DNA of 16,802 nucleotides from Baffinella frigidus (GCA_026770585.1 MU647253.1:16490-33291); one strand, 5' to 3'. Counted from the first letter of the stretch, positions 6,405 through 13,024 are shown. Made by a program: numbers and translations. Notes: generated from the letters alone by a model not told the origin.

Positions 6405-6477
6405 TCCACTGTTACTTCTTAAGTTAACAGAGGTTCCACTTTTGCTTTGAGACGTTCCACTCTCGACTTTTGTCTCA
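6405..6477 (+). repeat. Dispersed repeat D, copy 1
   Basis: Begins TCCACTGTTACTTCTTAAGT and ends GACTTTTGTCTC. Near-identical copies are at 7898-8010 and, inverted, 10251-10368. Confidence 0.9.
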
Positions 6478-6530
6478 GGAACGGTTGGTGTCGGCAAAGA
6501 ACTTGGAGCCATTCAGAGGCAAGGGGAGAG

Positions 6531-6688
6531 GCCTTTTTAGGTTACGAGCCCTACATGTAGGGTACAGTACAGTACAGGACAGGACAGGACAGGACAGGAC
6601 AGGACAGGACAGTACGGGAGCACAGGACAGTACAGCAGAGTAGAGTACAGTATGCGAACGTCCGTTTTTTTCTCGCACGCCTATGAAG
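6531..6688 (+). repeat. GGACA minisatellite element, copy 1
   Basis: Starts GCCTTTTTAGGTTACGAGCC, has the palindrome CCCTACATGTAGGG, then GTACA/GGACA pentamer repeats and ends in TGCGAACGTCCGTTTTTTTC. The same composite is at 8125-8278 with a different pentamer count, so it moved or duplicated as a unit. Confidence 0.9.
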
Positions 6689-6813
6689 GAACACCCTATC
6701 TTGGTACAAAGGTTTACACCCCCACATGTAAACAGGCCCCTCTTGCATTCTCGAGTGGGAGTGGACTGTATCGAAGATGTTGATAATTTTGTAAATAGAT
6801 CGTTGGAGAGGTT

Positions 6814-7021
6814 CCACTCGAGGCTGGAAGTGGGACCATTTTAAATGTGGGGTTGTTACATTTAGTACCAGTCACGGGCAGGCTTGGTCACGTATCTCGG
6901 GTTATAACCCGAGATACGTGACCAAACGACCCTATTTGTGTGAAAATTACTACACAGCGGTCCACTTGTAAAGGACTTGTAAAGTTTTTTTTTAAATAGT
7001 CACACTTCTAGCCTCGAGTGG
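6814..7021. mobile_element. Inverted-repeat element with a perfect 42-nt palindrome inside
   Basis: Outer arms CCACTCGAGGCTGGAAGTG and CACTTCTAGCCTCGAGTGG. The centre, 6884-6925, is an uninterrupted perfect palindrome (TTGGTCACGTATCTCGGGTTA and its complement). Also contains an F2 half-site at 6941. The part 6930-7021 is repeated inverted at about 15497-15577. Confidence 0.9.
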
Positions 7022-7172
7022 TTCATGAGGAAGCGGACGCTTCATCGCGAAGCTGTACTTTCTTAGAAAGAAAGGACAGGAAAGATCTGCTGTTCCCCAG
7101 ACCCCTGGCAAGAGTAGAAAGAAAGTACAGGAAAGATCTGCTGTTGACACGCCCCCCAGACCCCGGGCAAGA
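7021..7172 (+). repeat. Sm D1 5'-end fragment with upstream DNA and a tandem duplication
   Basis: TTCATGAGGAAGCGGACG then CTTCATCGCGAAGCTG matches 1738-1769, the complement of the Sm D1 start region with two bases missing. The following sequence resembles the Sm D1 upstream repeat, in two tandem units of about 52 nt (AAAGATCTGCTGTT and CCCTGGCAAGAG / CCCGGGCAAGAG). It abuts the element ending at 7021. Confidence 0.78.
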
Positions 7173-7227
7173 GATGGAAGGGAGGGGATCTAAAATGTGG
7201 AAATGTTTTTATTTAAAATAAGATGGG

Positions 7228-7295
7228 CAATGAAATTTACTACACATATGGTCTTTACTAGTAATATTAAAGCTGTCGTGTAGTAATTTTCGTTG
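7228..7295. mobile_element. F2 hairpin element
   Basis: AATGAAATTTACTACACA pairs with GTGTAGTAATTTTCGTT, and the inner GTCTTTACTAGTAATATTAA is shared almost exactly with 8561-8624 and 12067-12220. It would fold as a hairpin of about 68 nt. Confidence 0.88.
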
Positions 7296-7333
7296 AAATA
7301 TTTTTTTAATCAAATAATGTTTCCATACGAGAT

Positions 7334-7415
7334 CGCAGAGCAGGGAAGTCCCACGCGCTGAGAGTTGACGAATGAGTGGGTCACAGATCCGGTGTGTGTC
7401 CAAGGATGAAAATTT
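7334..7415 (+). repeat. Dispersed repeat (partner 4785-4868)
   Basis: Second copy of the CACGCGCTGAGAGTTGAC repeat. It ends next to the element beginning at 7435. Confidence 0.78.
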
Positions 7416-7434
7416 GCGAGGTGGTCGGGGTGGC

Positions 7435-7618
7435 CCCACGAGGCTACCCAGGCGAACAGAATAAAACGGACTTTTCAAGTTTTGTGGGCAAATGATCACG
7501 TTTCCGCCCGCTGAGCGGTCGGACCTGTGTAAAGTCGCTGCTTTTCAGCTGAAAATTACTACACACGTTTACAATCGACTTTTATTATGTTCGCATAGGT
7601 AGCCTCGTGTGGTGGATG
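7435..7618. mobile_element. Inverted-repeat element, same arms as 5397-5572
   Basis: Arms CACGAGGCTACCCAGGCGAA and the inverted TTCGCATAGGTAGCCTCGTG. Contains an F2 half-site (GAAAATTACTACACACG, 7551) and a GATCACGT word. Shared arms with 5397-5572 but a different centre. Confidence 0.85.
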
Positions 7619-7685
7619 AAAGCTGGGGGCGTGACAGTTGAAATTCATGATTTATGTGTTGTAAAATGCTGTGGGTGCGACGCGG

Positions 7686-7708
7686 ATGATGGCGGTTCCG
7701 AACCTACT
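7686..7708 (+). pseudogene. Copy of the start of the exon at 7825
   Basis: ATGATGGCGGTTCCGAACCT repeats the first part of the exon at 7825 (ATGATGGCGTCGCCGAACCT), then diverges into the tandem repeat that carries the branch points. An acceptor-side exon edge copy. Confidence 0.75.
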
Positions 7709-7715
7709 ATTTTAC

Positions 7716-7813
7716 TATTCGGACGCGCCTGGTACTAACTACTTTACTGTTCGGACGCGCGTGGTACTAACTACAATTAGTATTCGGATGCGCCTGGTAC
7801 TAACTACAATTAC
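7716..7813 (+). promoter_or_regulatory. Three tandem branch-point units before an exon
   Basis: Three units of about 33 nt, each with TTCGGA(C/T)GCGC(C/G)TGG and TACTAACTAC. The TACTAAC words are at 7733, 7765 and 7798; the last is 20 nt from the acceptor AAGCAG at 7819-7824. TACTAAC is the classic spliceosomal branch-point consensus, so this is a triplicated splicing signal. Confidence 0.8.
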
Positions 7814-7824
7814 TATTTAAGCAG

Positions 7825-7872
7825 ATGATGGCGTCGCCGAACCTGCAGCACATGCCCTCGCCCACCTTGCAG
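7825..7872 (+). CDS. Gln-rich protein, exon MMASPNLQ
   Basis: Encodes MMASPNLQHMPSPTLQ, 16 codons, phase 0 on both sides. The acceptor is TTTAAGCAG with a TACTAAC branch-point word 20 nt upstream, and the exon ends TTGCAG before GTTTCGAG. The Met/Pro/Ser/Gln composition matches exon 3 (MPSP occurs in both), supporting membership of the same low-complexity protein. A partial copy of its first bases lies at 7686. Confidence 0.68.
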
Positions 7873-7897
7873 GTTTCGAGCACCCCATACTAGGTTA

Positions 7898-8010
7898 TCC
7901 ACTGTTACTTCTTAAGTTAACAGAGGTTCCACTTTTGCTTTGAGACGTTCCACTCTCGACTTTTGTCTCGGTGGGCCGCGCTCTTTCAGGGCGTGCCACC
8001 AAACGTCATC
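7898..8010 (+). repeat. Dispersed repeat D, copy 2
   Basis: Same start as 6405 but extends further, through CTCGGTGGGCCGCG and GCGTGCCACCAAACGTCAT. The longer form is the reverse complement of 10251-10368. Confidence 0.9.
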
Positions 8011-8124
8011 CTCGCTTCAGGGCGAGTCTAGGATCAAACACCTTACTAGGTACGAGCCCCCCACACGCCTCTTAAGTTGTGAGCCCCATATCTCTTCGGT
8101 TACGGGCCCCACAGCCCCCAACAC

Positions 8125-8278
8125 GCCTTTTTAGGTTACGAGCCCTACATGTAGGGTACAGTACAGTACAGTAGAGTACAGGACAGGACAGGACAGGACA
8201 GGACAGGAGCACAGGCCAGTACAGCAGAGTAGAGTAGAGTATGCGAACGTCCGTTTTTTTTCTCGCACGCCTCTGAAG
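8125..8278 (+). repeat. GGACA minisatellite element, copy 2
   Basis: Second copy of 6531-6688. It lies among tandem words CACACGCCTC...ACGAGCCCC running from about 8045 to 8395. Confidence 0.88.
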
Positions 8279-8284
8279 TTACGA

Positions 8285-8395
8285 GCCCCACACACGCCTC
8301 GTGACACGAATAACCCCTAAGCGATAAGACCTAGGACCCTACGGTAGGCAACCCGTAGGGTCCTAGGTCTTACCGCCCCACACACGCCTCTTGAC
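8285..8395. mobile_element. F3 hairpin between 21-bp direct repeats
   Basis: A near-perfect hairpin (8325-8372: TAAGACCTAGGACCCTACGG and its complement around a short loop) sits between GCCCCACACACGCCTCGTGAC and its copy with TTGAC (8285 and 8375). The flanking repeats also belong to a local tandem array, so they may be array units rather than target duplications. Confidence 0.72.
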
Positions 8396-8474
8396 GGCAG
8401 CGTTCCCCGTTTCAGTATCCACCCTGCGATTTATTTACAAAAGTATCAACATCTTCGATACAGTCTTTTCCCGA

Positions 8475-8644
8475 CACGCTCGGATCTGTTCTCGCCCTGG
8501 GCACACACCCAGGGGTACTTTCGGGAAGCGGCGGACGGGGGCCTCGGACGGGGGCCTCCTGTGAAATTTACTACACACAATGGTCTTTACTAGTAATATT
8601 AAAGCTGTCGTGTAGTAATTTTCACGCTCGGATCTGTTCTCGCC
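8475..8644. mobile_element. F2 element within 22-bp direct repeats
   Basis: CACGCTCGGATCTGTTCTCG(CC) occurs identically at 8475-8496 and 8623-8644. Between them are 64 nt of GC-rich sequence and an F2 hairpin (8561-8624) whose end TTTTCA joins the second repeat. The second repeat also forms a hairpin with CGAGAACAGA. Confidence 0.75.
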
Positions 8645-8690
8645 GAGAACAGAGCACAGATCCGGATCTGTTTCGTGGTACAGATGAAAG

Positions 8691-8889
8691 TAGAGCCAAT
8701 CTGGTAGGACTTGGCCAGCGTGAACTTCGAAGTTACAAGATTGCGAACTTCTAGATGGACCCGTTTGGACATTTAGTGTTTTAAATTCAAATTTAAAACT
8801 TTTTGGTCCTAGGATCCCTCGGCCTACGGTAGGAGGTCCTAGGCAATGCCGTAGGCCTAACTACCCCATTTTCAGGCCGTTAGCCTATG
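8691..8889. mobile_element. Chimeric element: left half of one family, right half of another
   Basis: 8691-8800 matches the left arm of the element at 9925-10132 (TAGAGCCAATCTGGTAGGAC, GAACTTCTAGATGGAC). From 8811, TTTTGGTCCTAGGATCCCTC to CCATTTTCAGGCCGTTAGCC is nearly identical to the right half of the F3 element at 12813-13006. Neither half has its own partner arm. The F3 end supplies CTAAC and TTTTCAG just ahead of the exon copy at 8898. Confidence 0.82.
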
Positions 8890-8897
8890 AACATCAG

Positions 8898-8933
8898 CAA
8901 CACCAGCAAGTGCCGTATGTCACCATGCAGCAC
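8898..8933 (+). pseudogene. Diverged copy of the exon at 9669
   Basis: After AACATCAG it reads QQHQQVPYVTMQH, parallel to QQQQVQYVTQQQ of the exon at 9669, and then GTTTTAAC. It may be an alternative or additional coding exon because its frame is intact, but it lacks the second half of its relative. Confidence 0.5.
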
Positions 8934-9292
8934 GTTTTAACAGGAGAGATCCTGAACATTCACTCCTGATGTGTGACCTGGCGTGCTACTGCAAAGCCCC
9001 AGAGGAAGTCTCAAAATTCTTGGACACGACACCAAAATTACTTGTAGGTTACCTTTTGACGAATTTTGGTCACGTCCTTGGGGGTGAAAATTGCCTTTTG
9101 AGGAGAAAATGGCTCAAAAGTATAGGACACCAGAGTGTCCGCTACTTTTTGACACTTCCCCTGGGGCTTTTCAGTAGTGGGGTTGGCAGCAACGCATCGC
9201 ACCCAACCGGAGCTTGCAGGTGTTTTGTACCACATCATGCCTGGGAGGTGCGGTGAGAAAGTCCCTCACGACTGAAAGCTCGCCACAATACC

Positions 9293-9406
9293 GTGGCGTA
9301 CTGCACTTGATGTTGTCCGAGACTTTTTGGTCCTAGGACCCCCCACCCTACGCCAAGAGGTCCTAGGACCAAAAAGTCTCGGACAACATCAAGTGCAGTG
9401 CGCCAC
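9293..9406. mobile_element. F3-core element with unique outer arms
   Basis: Arms GTGGCGTACTGCACTTGATG through GAGACTTTTTGGTCCTAGGA pair almost perfectly with the right half over about 52 nt. The core has the F3 words GGTCCTAGGACC. The outer arms are unlike those of any other F3 element here. Confidence 0.9.
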
Positions 9407-9480
9407 ACATCAGCAGGCTGCCTAGGGATTTGAGCCATTGCTGTGCGCAACAATGTTTCATCTGTACCACGAAACACTTG

Positions 9481-9581
9481 TCCCTCAAGTGCCCAGTAGG
9501 CTCATGCGCCCTACCGTAGGGCCCTAGGACCTGCCTAGGACCTCTTGTCCGTCAAATTCGACTGCCTGGGTACTTAAGGGA
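9481..9581 (-). mobile_element. F3-type element, 101 nt, inverted partner of 3919-4019
   Basis: Same ends and length as 3919-4019 in reverse orientation. The divergence is mostly single-base changes. Confidence 0.88.
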
Positions 9582-9668
9582 TAGCTCGAACCGTCGCGTT
9601 CTGAAAATCCCCCGTGTGGCCTGGCGTGGCAGCAACGGATCGCGAACGACCGGACGCCGCCGCCCCAG

Positions 9669-9743
9669 CAACAACAGCAAGTGCAGTACGTGACCCAGCA
9701 GCAGGCTGAGATGCAGGCTGCGCAAGCCGCGATCGGCGCGTGG
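9669..9743 (+). CDS. Gln-rich protein, exon QQQQVQYV
   Basis: Encodes QQQQVQYVTQQQAEMQAAQA then AIGAW, 25 codons, phase 0. The acceptor CGCCCCAG precedes CAACAACAG, and the donor is GTAACACC at 9744. The Ala/Gln/Glu pattern suggests helix or a short coiled coil, closing the low-complexity region. The next exon in phase (11152) is of normal globular composition. A partial copy is at 8898. The donor GTAACACC and the C-rich sequence after it are shared with the exon ending at 11247. Confidence 0.65.
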
Positions 9744-9764
9744 GTAACACCCCCTCCACTAAGA

Positions 9765-9893
9765 CCACGCCAGAGTCTTGGAAGGGGTCTCGCCAAAAGT
9801 CACTTTCCCCTCAGTGCAGTGATTTTCAAAAGTCAATGCGCGTTTTATTTGACGCTCCCAATTGAATCAACCCCCTCCAGCACTCTGGCGTGG
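9765..9893 (+). mobile_element. Inverted-repeat element, CGCCAGAGT family, copy 2
   Basis: Ends CCACGCCAGAGT and ACTCTGGCGTGG are a perfect inverted pair. Same family as 4961-5083. It begins about 20 nt after the 9743 exon donor. Confidence 0.88.
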
Positions 9894-9924
9894 GAAGGCT
9901 ACAGTGACCGCGGGATTCTACTTG

Positions 9925-10132
9925 TAGAGCCAATGTGGTAGGACTTGGCCAGGGCGAACTTCGAAAGTACGAAGATGCGAACTTCTAGATGGACTCTTTT
10001 GGACATGTAGTGTTTCAAATTCAAATTTTGCAGTACAAATCATGTTGTTTACTAATAGTTACGGTCCATCTAGAAGTTCGCATCTTGCAAGTTTGAAGTT
10101 CGATTTGGCCAAGTCCTACCACATTGGCTCTA
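9925..10132. mobile_element. 208-nt element with about 70-nt inverted arms
   Basis: TAGAGCCAATGTGGTAGGAC through AACTTCTAGATGGAC is repeated inverted at the right end (GTCCTACCACATTGGCTCTA). The centre includes AAATTCAAATTTTG. Its left arm also occurs alone at 8691. Confidence 0.92.
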
Positions 10133-10250
10133 GGACCCCTTTCTTTCGGAGCGTACCAGGAATGGTCACGCACCCCCTTCCGGAAATCCGGGGAGTTGGG
10201 TTCATCATAGCCTTCTGAGTGGACCTTGCCGCAAGTTCATAGGGTTCCTG

Positions 10251-10368
10251 AATGACGTTTGTCTTGGTGGCACGCCTCCAAAGAGCGCGGCCCACCGAGA
10301 CAAAAGTCGAGAGTGGAACGTCTCAAAGCAAAAGTGGAACCTCTGTTAACTTAAGAAGTAACAGTGGA
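10251..10368 (-). repeat. Dispersed repeat D, inverted copy
   Basis: Reverse complement of 7898-8010, containing GACAAAAGTCGAGAGTGGAA and ending ACTTAAGAAGTAACAGTGGA. Confidence 0.9.
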
Positions 10369-10378
10369 CAACGTGCTA

Positions 10379-10436
10379 AAAACCGGGTAGTTAGGCCTAC
10401 GGTAGAGCCTACGGTAGGCCGCAGGGCTCCAAGGAG
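10379..10436. mobile_element. Partial F3 element
   Basis: AAACCGGGTAGTTAGGCCTA and two CCTACGGTAG words, followed by AGGGCTCC. This is the opposite-strand form of the F3 end; the matching right arm is not evident. Confidence 0.65.
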
Positions 10437-10666
10437 CTAATCCACCCTGGAGGGGACTTGCGGCCAATCCCGAATAACCCTTTATCGCGAAAGTTGACAT
10501 GATTTATACCACTAAAATACATATTAGACCTTTTTGTACCAGATCCATTCATCACGGGGCAGCCGCATTACGGCCGCATCTCAGGGGGGGTTGACTTAGC
10601 AATGCTCAAAATACCATAATGTTCCATCCAGGGTGGGTTTCGTGACGCGATGAGGTCACGTGGCAG

Positions 10667-10721
10667 GCGAGTGAGGGGTCCGTCTACGATCTCTTCAACC
10701 AGCTGACCGGACAACACGCCA
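10667..10721 (+). pseudogene. Exon copy, ASEGSVYDLFNQLTGQHA
   Basis: After GTGGCAG it repeats the first 18 codons of the exon at 11152 with conservative changes (Leu to Phe, Glu to Gln), then diverges. The frame is intact, so it might once have been the real exon or an alternative one. Confidence 0.6.
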
Positions 10722-10867
10722 AAAGTCCAGGAACTGGGGCCGTTTCCCGCCGCAATAATGTTTCATTTGTACCACGAAACACTTTTAGCACGAAACGGTG
10801 CGTTTGAAATCCCGACTTTTTCCGAAACGGTGCGTTTGACATCCCGACTTTTTGTCTGGCGTGGCAG

Positions 10868-10905
10868 GTGAGCGAGGCGTCGGTGTACGATTTGCTCGAC
10901 GAGCG
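10868..10905 (+). pseudogene. Exon copy, VSEASVYDLLDE
   Basis: After GTGGCAG it repeats the first 12 codons of the exon at 11152, then runs into the GA-rich repeat. This is the second of three acceptor-side copies. Confidence 0.75.
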
Positions 10906-10908
10906 TGC

Positions 10909-11056
10909 GAGAGCGAGCGAGCGAGAGAAGAGAGAGAGAGCGCGCGCAAGAGAGAGAGAGAGAGCGAGCGAGAGAGAAAGAGAGAGCGATATATATATAT
11001 AGAGAGATAGATAGATAGAGAGAGAGAGAGAGACAGATAGACAGAGACATAGAGAT

Positions 11057-11101
<45 letters not shown>
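10909..11101. repeat. GA-rich simple repeat with ATAT core
   Basis: Mostly GAGA/GAGCGA with GATA, GACAGATA and a short (AT) run near 10990, ending in about 40 nt of pure GA. Purine-rich on the plus strand and within an intron. The Leu-Ser reading frames on the minus strand are artefacts. Confidence 0.95.
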
Positions 11102-11102
<1 letters not shown>

Positions 11103-11151
11103 GACCACCTCGGTGGGTCAACTATCTCTGACGCGCCTCGCGATTGGCCAG

Positions 11152-11247
11152 GTGAGCGAGGGGTCGGTGTACGATTTGCTCAACGAGCTGAAGGGGCAAC
11201 CCGCCATCGTCGGAGAGTTCGACGATGCTCTCTTCCGCCACCTCAAC
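11152..11247 (+). CDS. Unrecognised globular protein exon, VSEGSVYDLLNELK
   Basis: Encodes VSEGSVYDLLNELKGQPAIV then GEFDDALFRHLN, 32 codons, phase 0, between GGCCAG and donor GTAACACC. Amphipathic pattern (VYDLLNELK, DDALFRHLN) suggests two helices. It joins in frame with the exon at 11842 to give RHLN-DCLANLQENRAL, a plausible helical continuation. Two upstream copies of its start (10667, 10868) retain the coding pattern, including synonymous differences. I do not recognise the family. It may be the C-terminal part of the Gln-rich protein or the first seen exon of a second gene. Confidence 0.7.
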
Positions 11248-11253
11248 GTAACA

Positions 11254-11306
11254 CCTCCCCACCCTCCCCACCCTCCCCACCCTCCCCACCCTTCCCACCC
11301 TTCCAC
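11254..11306. repeat. CCTCCCCAC nonamer repeat
   Basis: About six units of CCTCCCCAC/CCTTCCCAC directly after the donor at 11248. It would form a pyrimidine-rich stretch near the intron start. Confidence 0.92.
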
Positions 11307-11347
11307 GCTGGCTTCGCAGACAATGTTTATATTTTTCCTGGATTCCG

Positions 11348-11408
11348 GGCCTGGGGGCGCTACGGCCTACCGTAGTCGACACCGTAGGCTTAACTACCCT
11401 GATTTCAG
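11348..11408. mobile_element. F3 right end
   Basis: GGCCTACCGTAG, then ACCGTAGGCTTAACTACCCT and GATTTCAG. Carries the CTTAAC...TTTCAG branch-point and acceptor-like end of F3. The left arm is missing. Confidence 0.7.
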
Positions 11409-11432
11409 CTCGCCACCCTAATAATGCCAGAA

Positions 11433-11575
11433 GCTAACGCCAGCGGACCCCTTAGCATACGGTAGGAAACCCCCCTCCTCCTACGACTTTTTTTTAAAAA
11501 GGACTCTAAAAGTCGTAGCAGGAGGGCTCCTACCGTAGGCAATCCGTAGGCTCTAAGTACCTCGCTGGCGTTCGC
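11433..11575. mobile_element. F3-core element with GCTAACGCCAGCG arms
   Basis: Outer arms GCTAACGCCAGCGG and CGCTGGCGTTCGC, inner pairs CCTACGACTTTT / AAAAGTCGTAGC and TACGGTAGGA / TCCTACCGTAGG. Another F3-like core with its own outer arms. Confidence 0.85.
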
Positions 11576-11604
11576 TTTTTGCATGACTATGCAACCGCTG
11601 GCGA

Positions 11605-11712
11605 GGATCTTGGTTGGTCCTTGGTTCAGAAGGATCTTGGTTGGTGCTTGGTTCAGGAGGCGATGTGTAAAGCGCACGTCTTGGTTCAGGAGGCGATTTG
11701 TAAAGCGCGTGC
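11605..11712. repeat. Two nested tandem duplications
   Basis: GGATCTTGGTTGGT followed by CCTTGGTTCAG or GCTTGGTTCAG twice (11605, 11632), then CTTGGTTCAGGAGGCGAT with GTAAAGCGC twice (11649, 11682). Located just before the exon copy at 11722. Confidence 0.85.
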
Positions 11713-11721
11713 GCGGGCGCA

Positions 11722-11750
11722 GGACTGCCCGACGAACCTCCAAGAAACCC
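11722..11750 (+). pseudogene. Copy of the start of the exon at 11842
   Basis: After GCGGGCGCAG it reads DCPTNLQET, parallel to DCLANLQEN of the exon at 11842, including the upstream GTGCGCG acceptor context, and then ends at an F1 hairpin. Confidence 0.78.
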
Positions 11751-11760
11751 GGCTATTCTC

Positions 11761-11801
11761 AAGTTGACAGTCCGGATTCGCGGTACAAATCTGTCAACTT
11801 T
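11761..11801. mobile_element. F1 hairpin element
   Basis: AAGTTGACAG pairs with CTGTCAACTT around TCCGGATTCGCGGTACAAAT. It sits between the two copies of the DCLANLQ exon start. Relatives at 13874, 14139 and, inverted, 15987. Confidence 0.88.
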
Positions 11802-11841
11802 GGGGCGGGAATGTGCCTTTTAACGCTGGTGCGCGGCGCAG

Positions 11842-11934
11842 GACTGCCTGGCGAATCTCCAGGAGAACCGCGCGCTCGCACGCTGGGGGGAGGGCGACTG
11901 GAACCTCCAATACGCCGATCCCAGCGGGGCACAG
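11842..11934 (+). CDS. Unrecognised globular protein exon, DCLANLQENRALARWGEG
   Basis: Encodes DCLANLQENRALARWGEGDW then NLQYADPSGAQ, 31 codons, phase 0. The acceptor is GCGGCGCAG and the donor is GTTGCGCA. The Trp-rich, charged sequence is clearly of folded-protein type and continues in frame from the exon at 11152. The family is not recognised. The last six codons, DPSGAQ, recur twice downstream (11968, 12287), each followed by a GTTGTGAG donor-like sequence, so the splice donor in use is uncertain. Confidence 0.7.
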
Positions 11935-11967
11935 GTTGCGCACCTTTCTCCTGTTAGCCGTATCGGA

Positions 11968-11985
11968 GATCCCAGCGGGGCACAG
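11968..11985 (+). pseudogene. Copy of exon end DPSGAQ, first
   Basis: GATCCCAGCGGGGCACAG followed by GTTGTGAG is identical to the last 18 nt of the 11842 exon. Preceded by TTTCTCCTGTTAG, an acceptor-like sequence that also follows the third copy. Confidence 0.9.
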
Positions 11986-12066
11986 GTTGTGAGCCCACCC
12001 CCCATGTCAAGAGTGAGCCAGGCTGCGAACCTTTCTCCTGTTGGCCGGGCGCGTGATTTCACATGG

Positions 12067-12220
12067 AAACACTTATAATTTATAAACTGGATTCAATGAA
12101 ACTTACTACACAGAACGATCTTTACTAGTAATATAACACACAGAACGATCTTTACTAGTAATATTAAAGCAAACGTGTAGTAATTTTGATTGAAATTCAG
12201 TTTATAAATTTTAAGTGTTT
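12067..12220. mobile_element. F2 element with long outer arms and an internal tandem duplication
   Basis: Outer arms AAACACTTATAATTTATAAA and TTTATAAATTTTAAGTGTTT, then the F2 pair ACTTACTACACA / GTGTAGTAATTTTGATTG. The inner ACACAGAACGATCTTTACTA unit (about 30 nt) is present twice. The outer arms are unlike those of other F2 elements. Confidence 0.92.
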
Positions 12221-12286
12221 GCGTAAGAGATTCGAGCCCGCTTGTTCGACGGTCGGCTGGTGCGGGGGTTTCCTGCTGCGAAGGAC

Positions 12287-12304
12287 GATCCCAGCGGGGC
12301 ACAG
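12287..12304 (+). pseudogene. Copy of exon end DPSGAQ, second
   Basis: Third occurrence of GATCCCAGCGGGGCACAG followed by GTTGTGAG. The sequence before it (TTTCCTGCTGCGAAGGAC) recurs at 13387. Confidence 0.9.
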
Positions 12305-12605
12305 GTTGTGAGGCTTTCTCCTGTTAGAGTGACCACGCGACGCTGCCCTGTGCACCAAATCCCTCTGTTTTCAAAGTCAACTCGCCTTCAATCGCCCACA
12401 AATCTGTCAACGTATCCGGATTCCGGATTAAGATACTTTTACAAGTGCAGGAATAAATAGAAAGACTCCACGAAAACAGCCCTGCTTGATACACAGGCCA
12501 TCGTCGCGTGGGAGCCGACCGTGAGCGGGCACCACCCTGCCGGTCGAGTGATGCTTTTGGAATCAGACCGCCGTGAGACGGTCGACTGATTGCCTCCCCC
12601 CCGTT

Positions 12606-12776
12606 AGAGCGCTGTGCAGAGAAGTTGGCCACCGGAAAATGGGAAAATGGGAAATTGGAGCCATTTTGGCGACCTTTGAGAAATTCATGGTACTAATTTT
12701 TCAAAAGTTGACGAAATGGCTCCAATTTTCCCATTTTTCCATTTTTCGGTGGCCAACTTCTCTGCACAGCGCTCTA
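12606..12776. mobile_element. 171-nt element with about 60-nt inverted arms
   Basis: AGAGCGCTGTGCAGAGAAGT and TTGGCCACCG are repeated perfectly inverted at the right end. Pairing continues through AAATTGGAGCCATTT / AAATGGCTCCAATTT. The centre has CAAAAGTTGACG. Arms unique to this copy. Confidence 0.95.
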
Positions 12777-12812
12777 GACGTTGGAAGGGCGCCCCCGAGG
12801 AGACGATGGCGC

Positions 12813-13006
12813 CGAGGAGCATCTTAACAGGGCAACGGCCTGAAAATGGGGTAGTTAGGCCTACGGCATTGCCTAGGACCTCCTACCGTAGGCCGAGACG
12901 TTTTGGTCCTAGGATCCCTCGGCCTACGGTAGGAGGTCCTAGGCAATGCCGTATGCCTAACTACTCCATTTTCAGGCCGTTAGCCTATTAATCTGATGCT
13001 CCTCGA
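12813..13006. mobile_element. F3 element with complete arms
   Basis: Arms start CGAGGAGCATC and, after a small gap, GGCCTGAAAATGGGGTAGTT, and are mirrored at the right end (CCATTTTCAGGCC, GATGCTCCTCG). The core has CCTAGGACCTCCTACCGTAG and TTTTGGTCCTAGGATCCC. Because the arm is inverted, CTAACTAC...TTTTCAG appears at the right end on the plus strand and at the left end on the minus strand. Confidence 0.93.
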
Positions 13007-13024
13007 AGGATGTCCTGGGCCCAG

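Noticed and set aside
6764-6844. Possible coding stretch DCIEDVDNFVNRSLERF, with a similar inverted copy near 8429-8471
   Set aside because: No splice sites in register, a stop soon after, and it lies in a block of dispersed repeats. Similarity of the two copies is explained by the repeat.
6531-8278. CRISPR-like array from regularly spaced GGACAG repeats or CACACGCCTC words
   Set aside because: Units are pentamers or adjoining tandem words without unique spacers, and the context is eukaryotic intron.
10684-11121. Leu-Ser repeat proteins on the minus strand
   Set aside because: Produced by the GA-rich simple repeat; no unique coding sequence around it.
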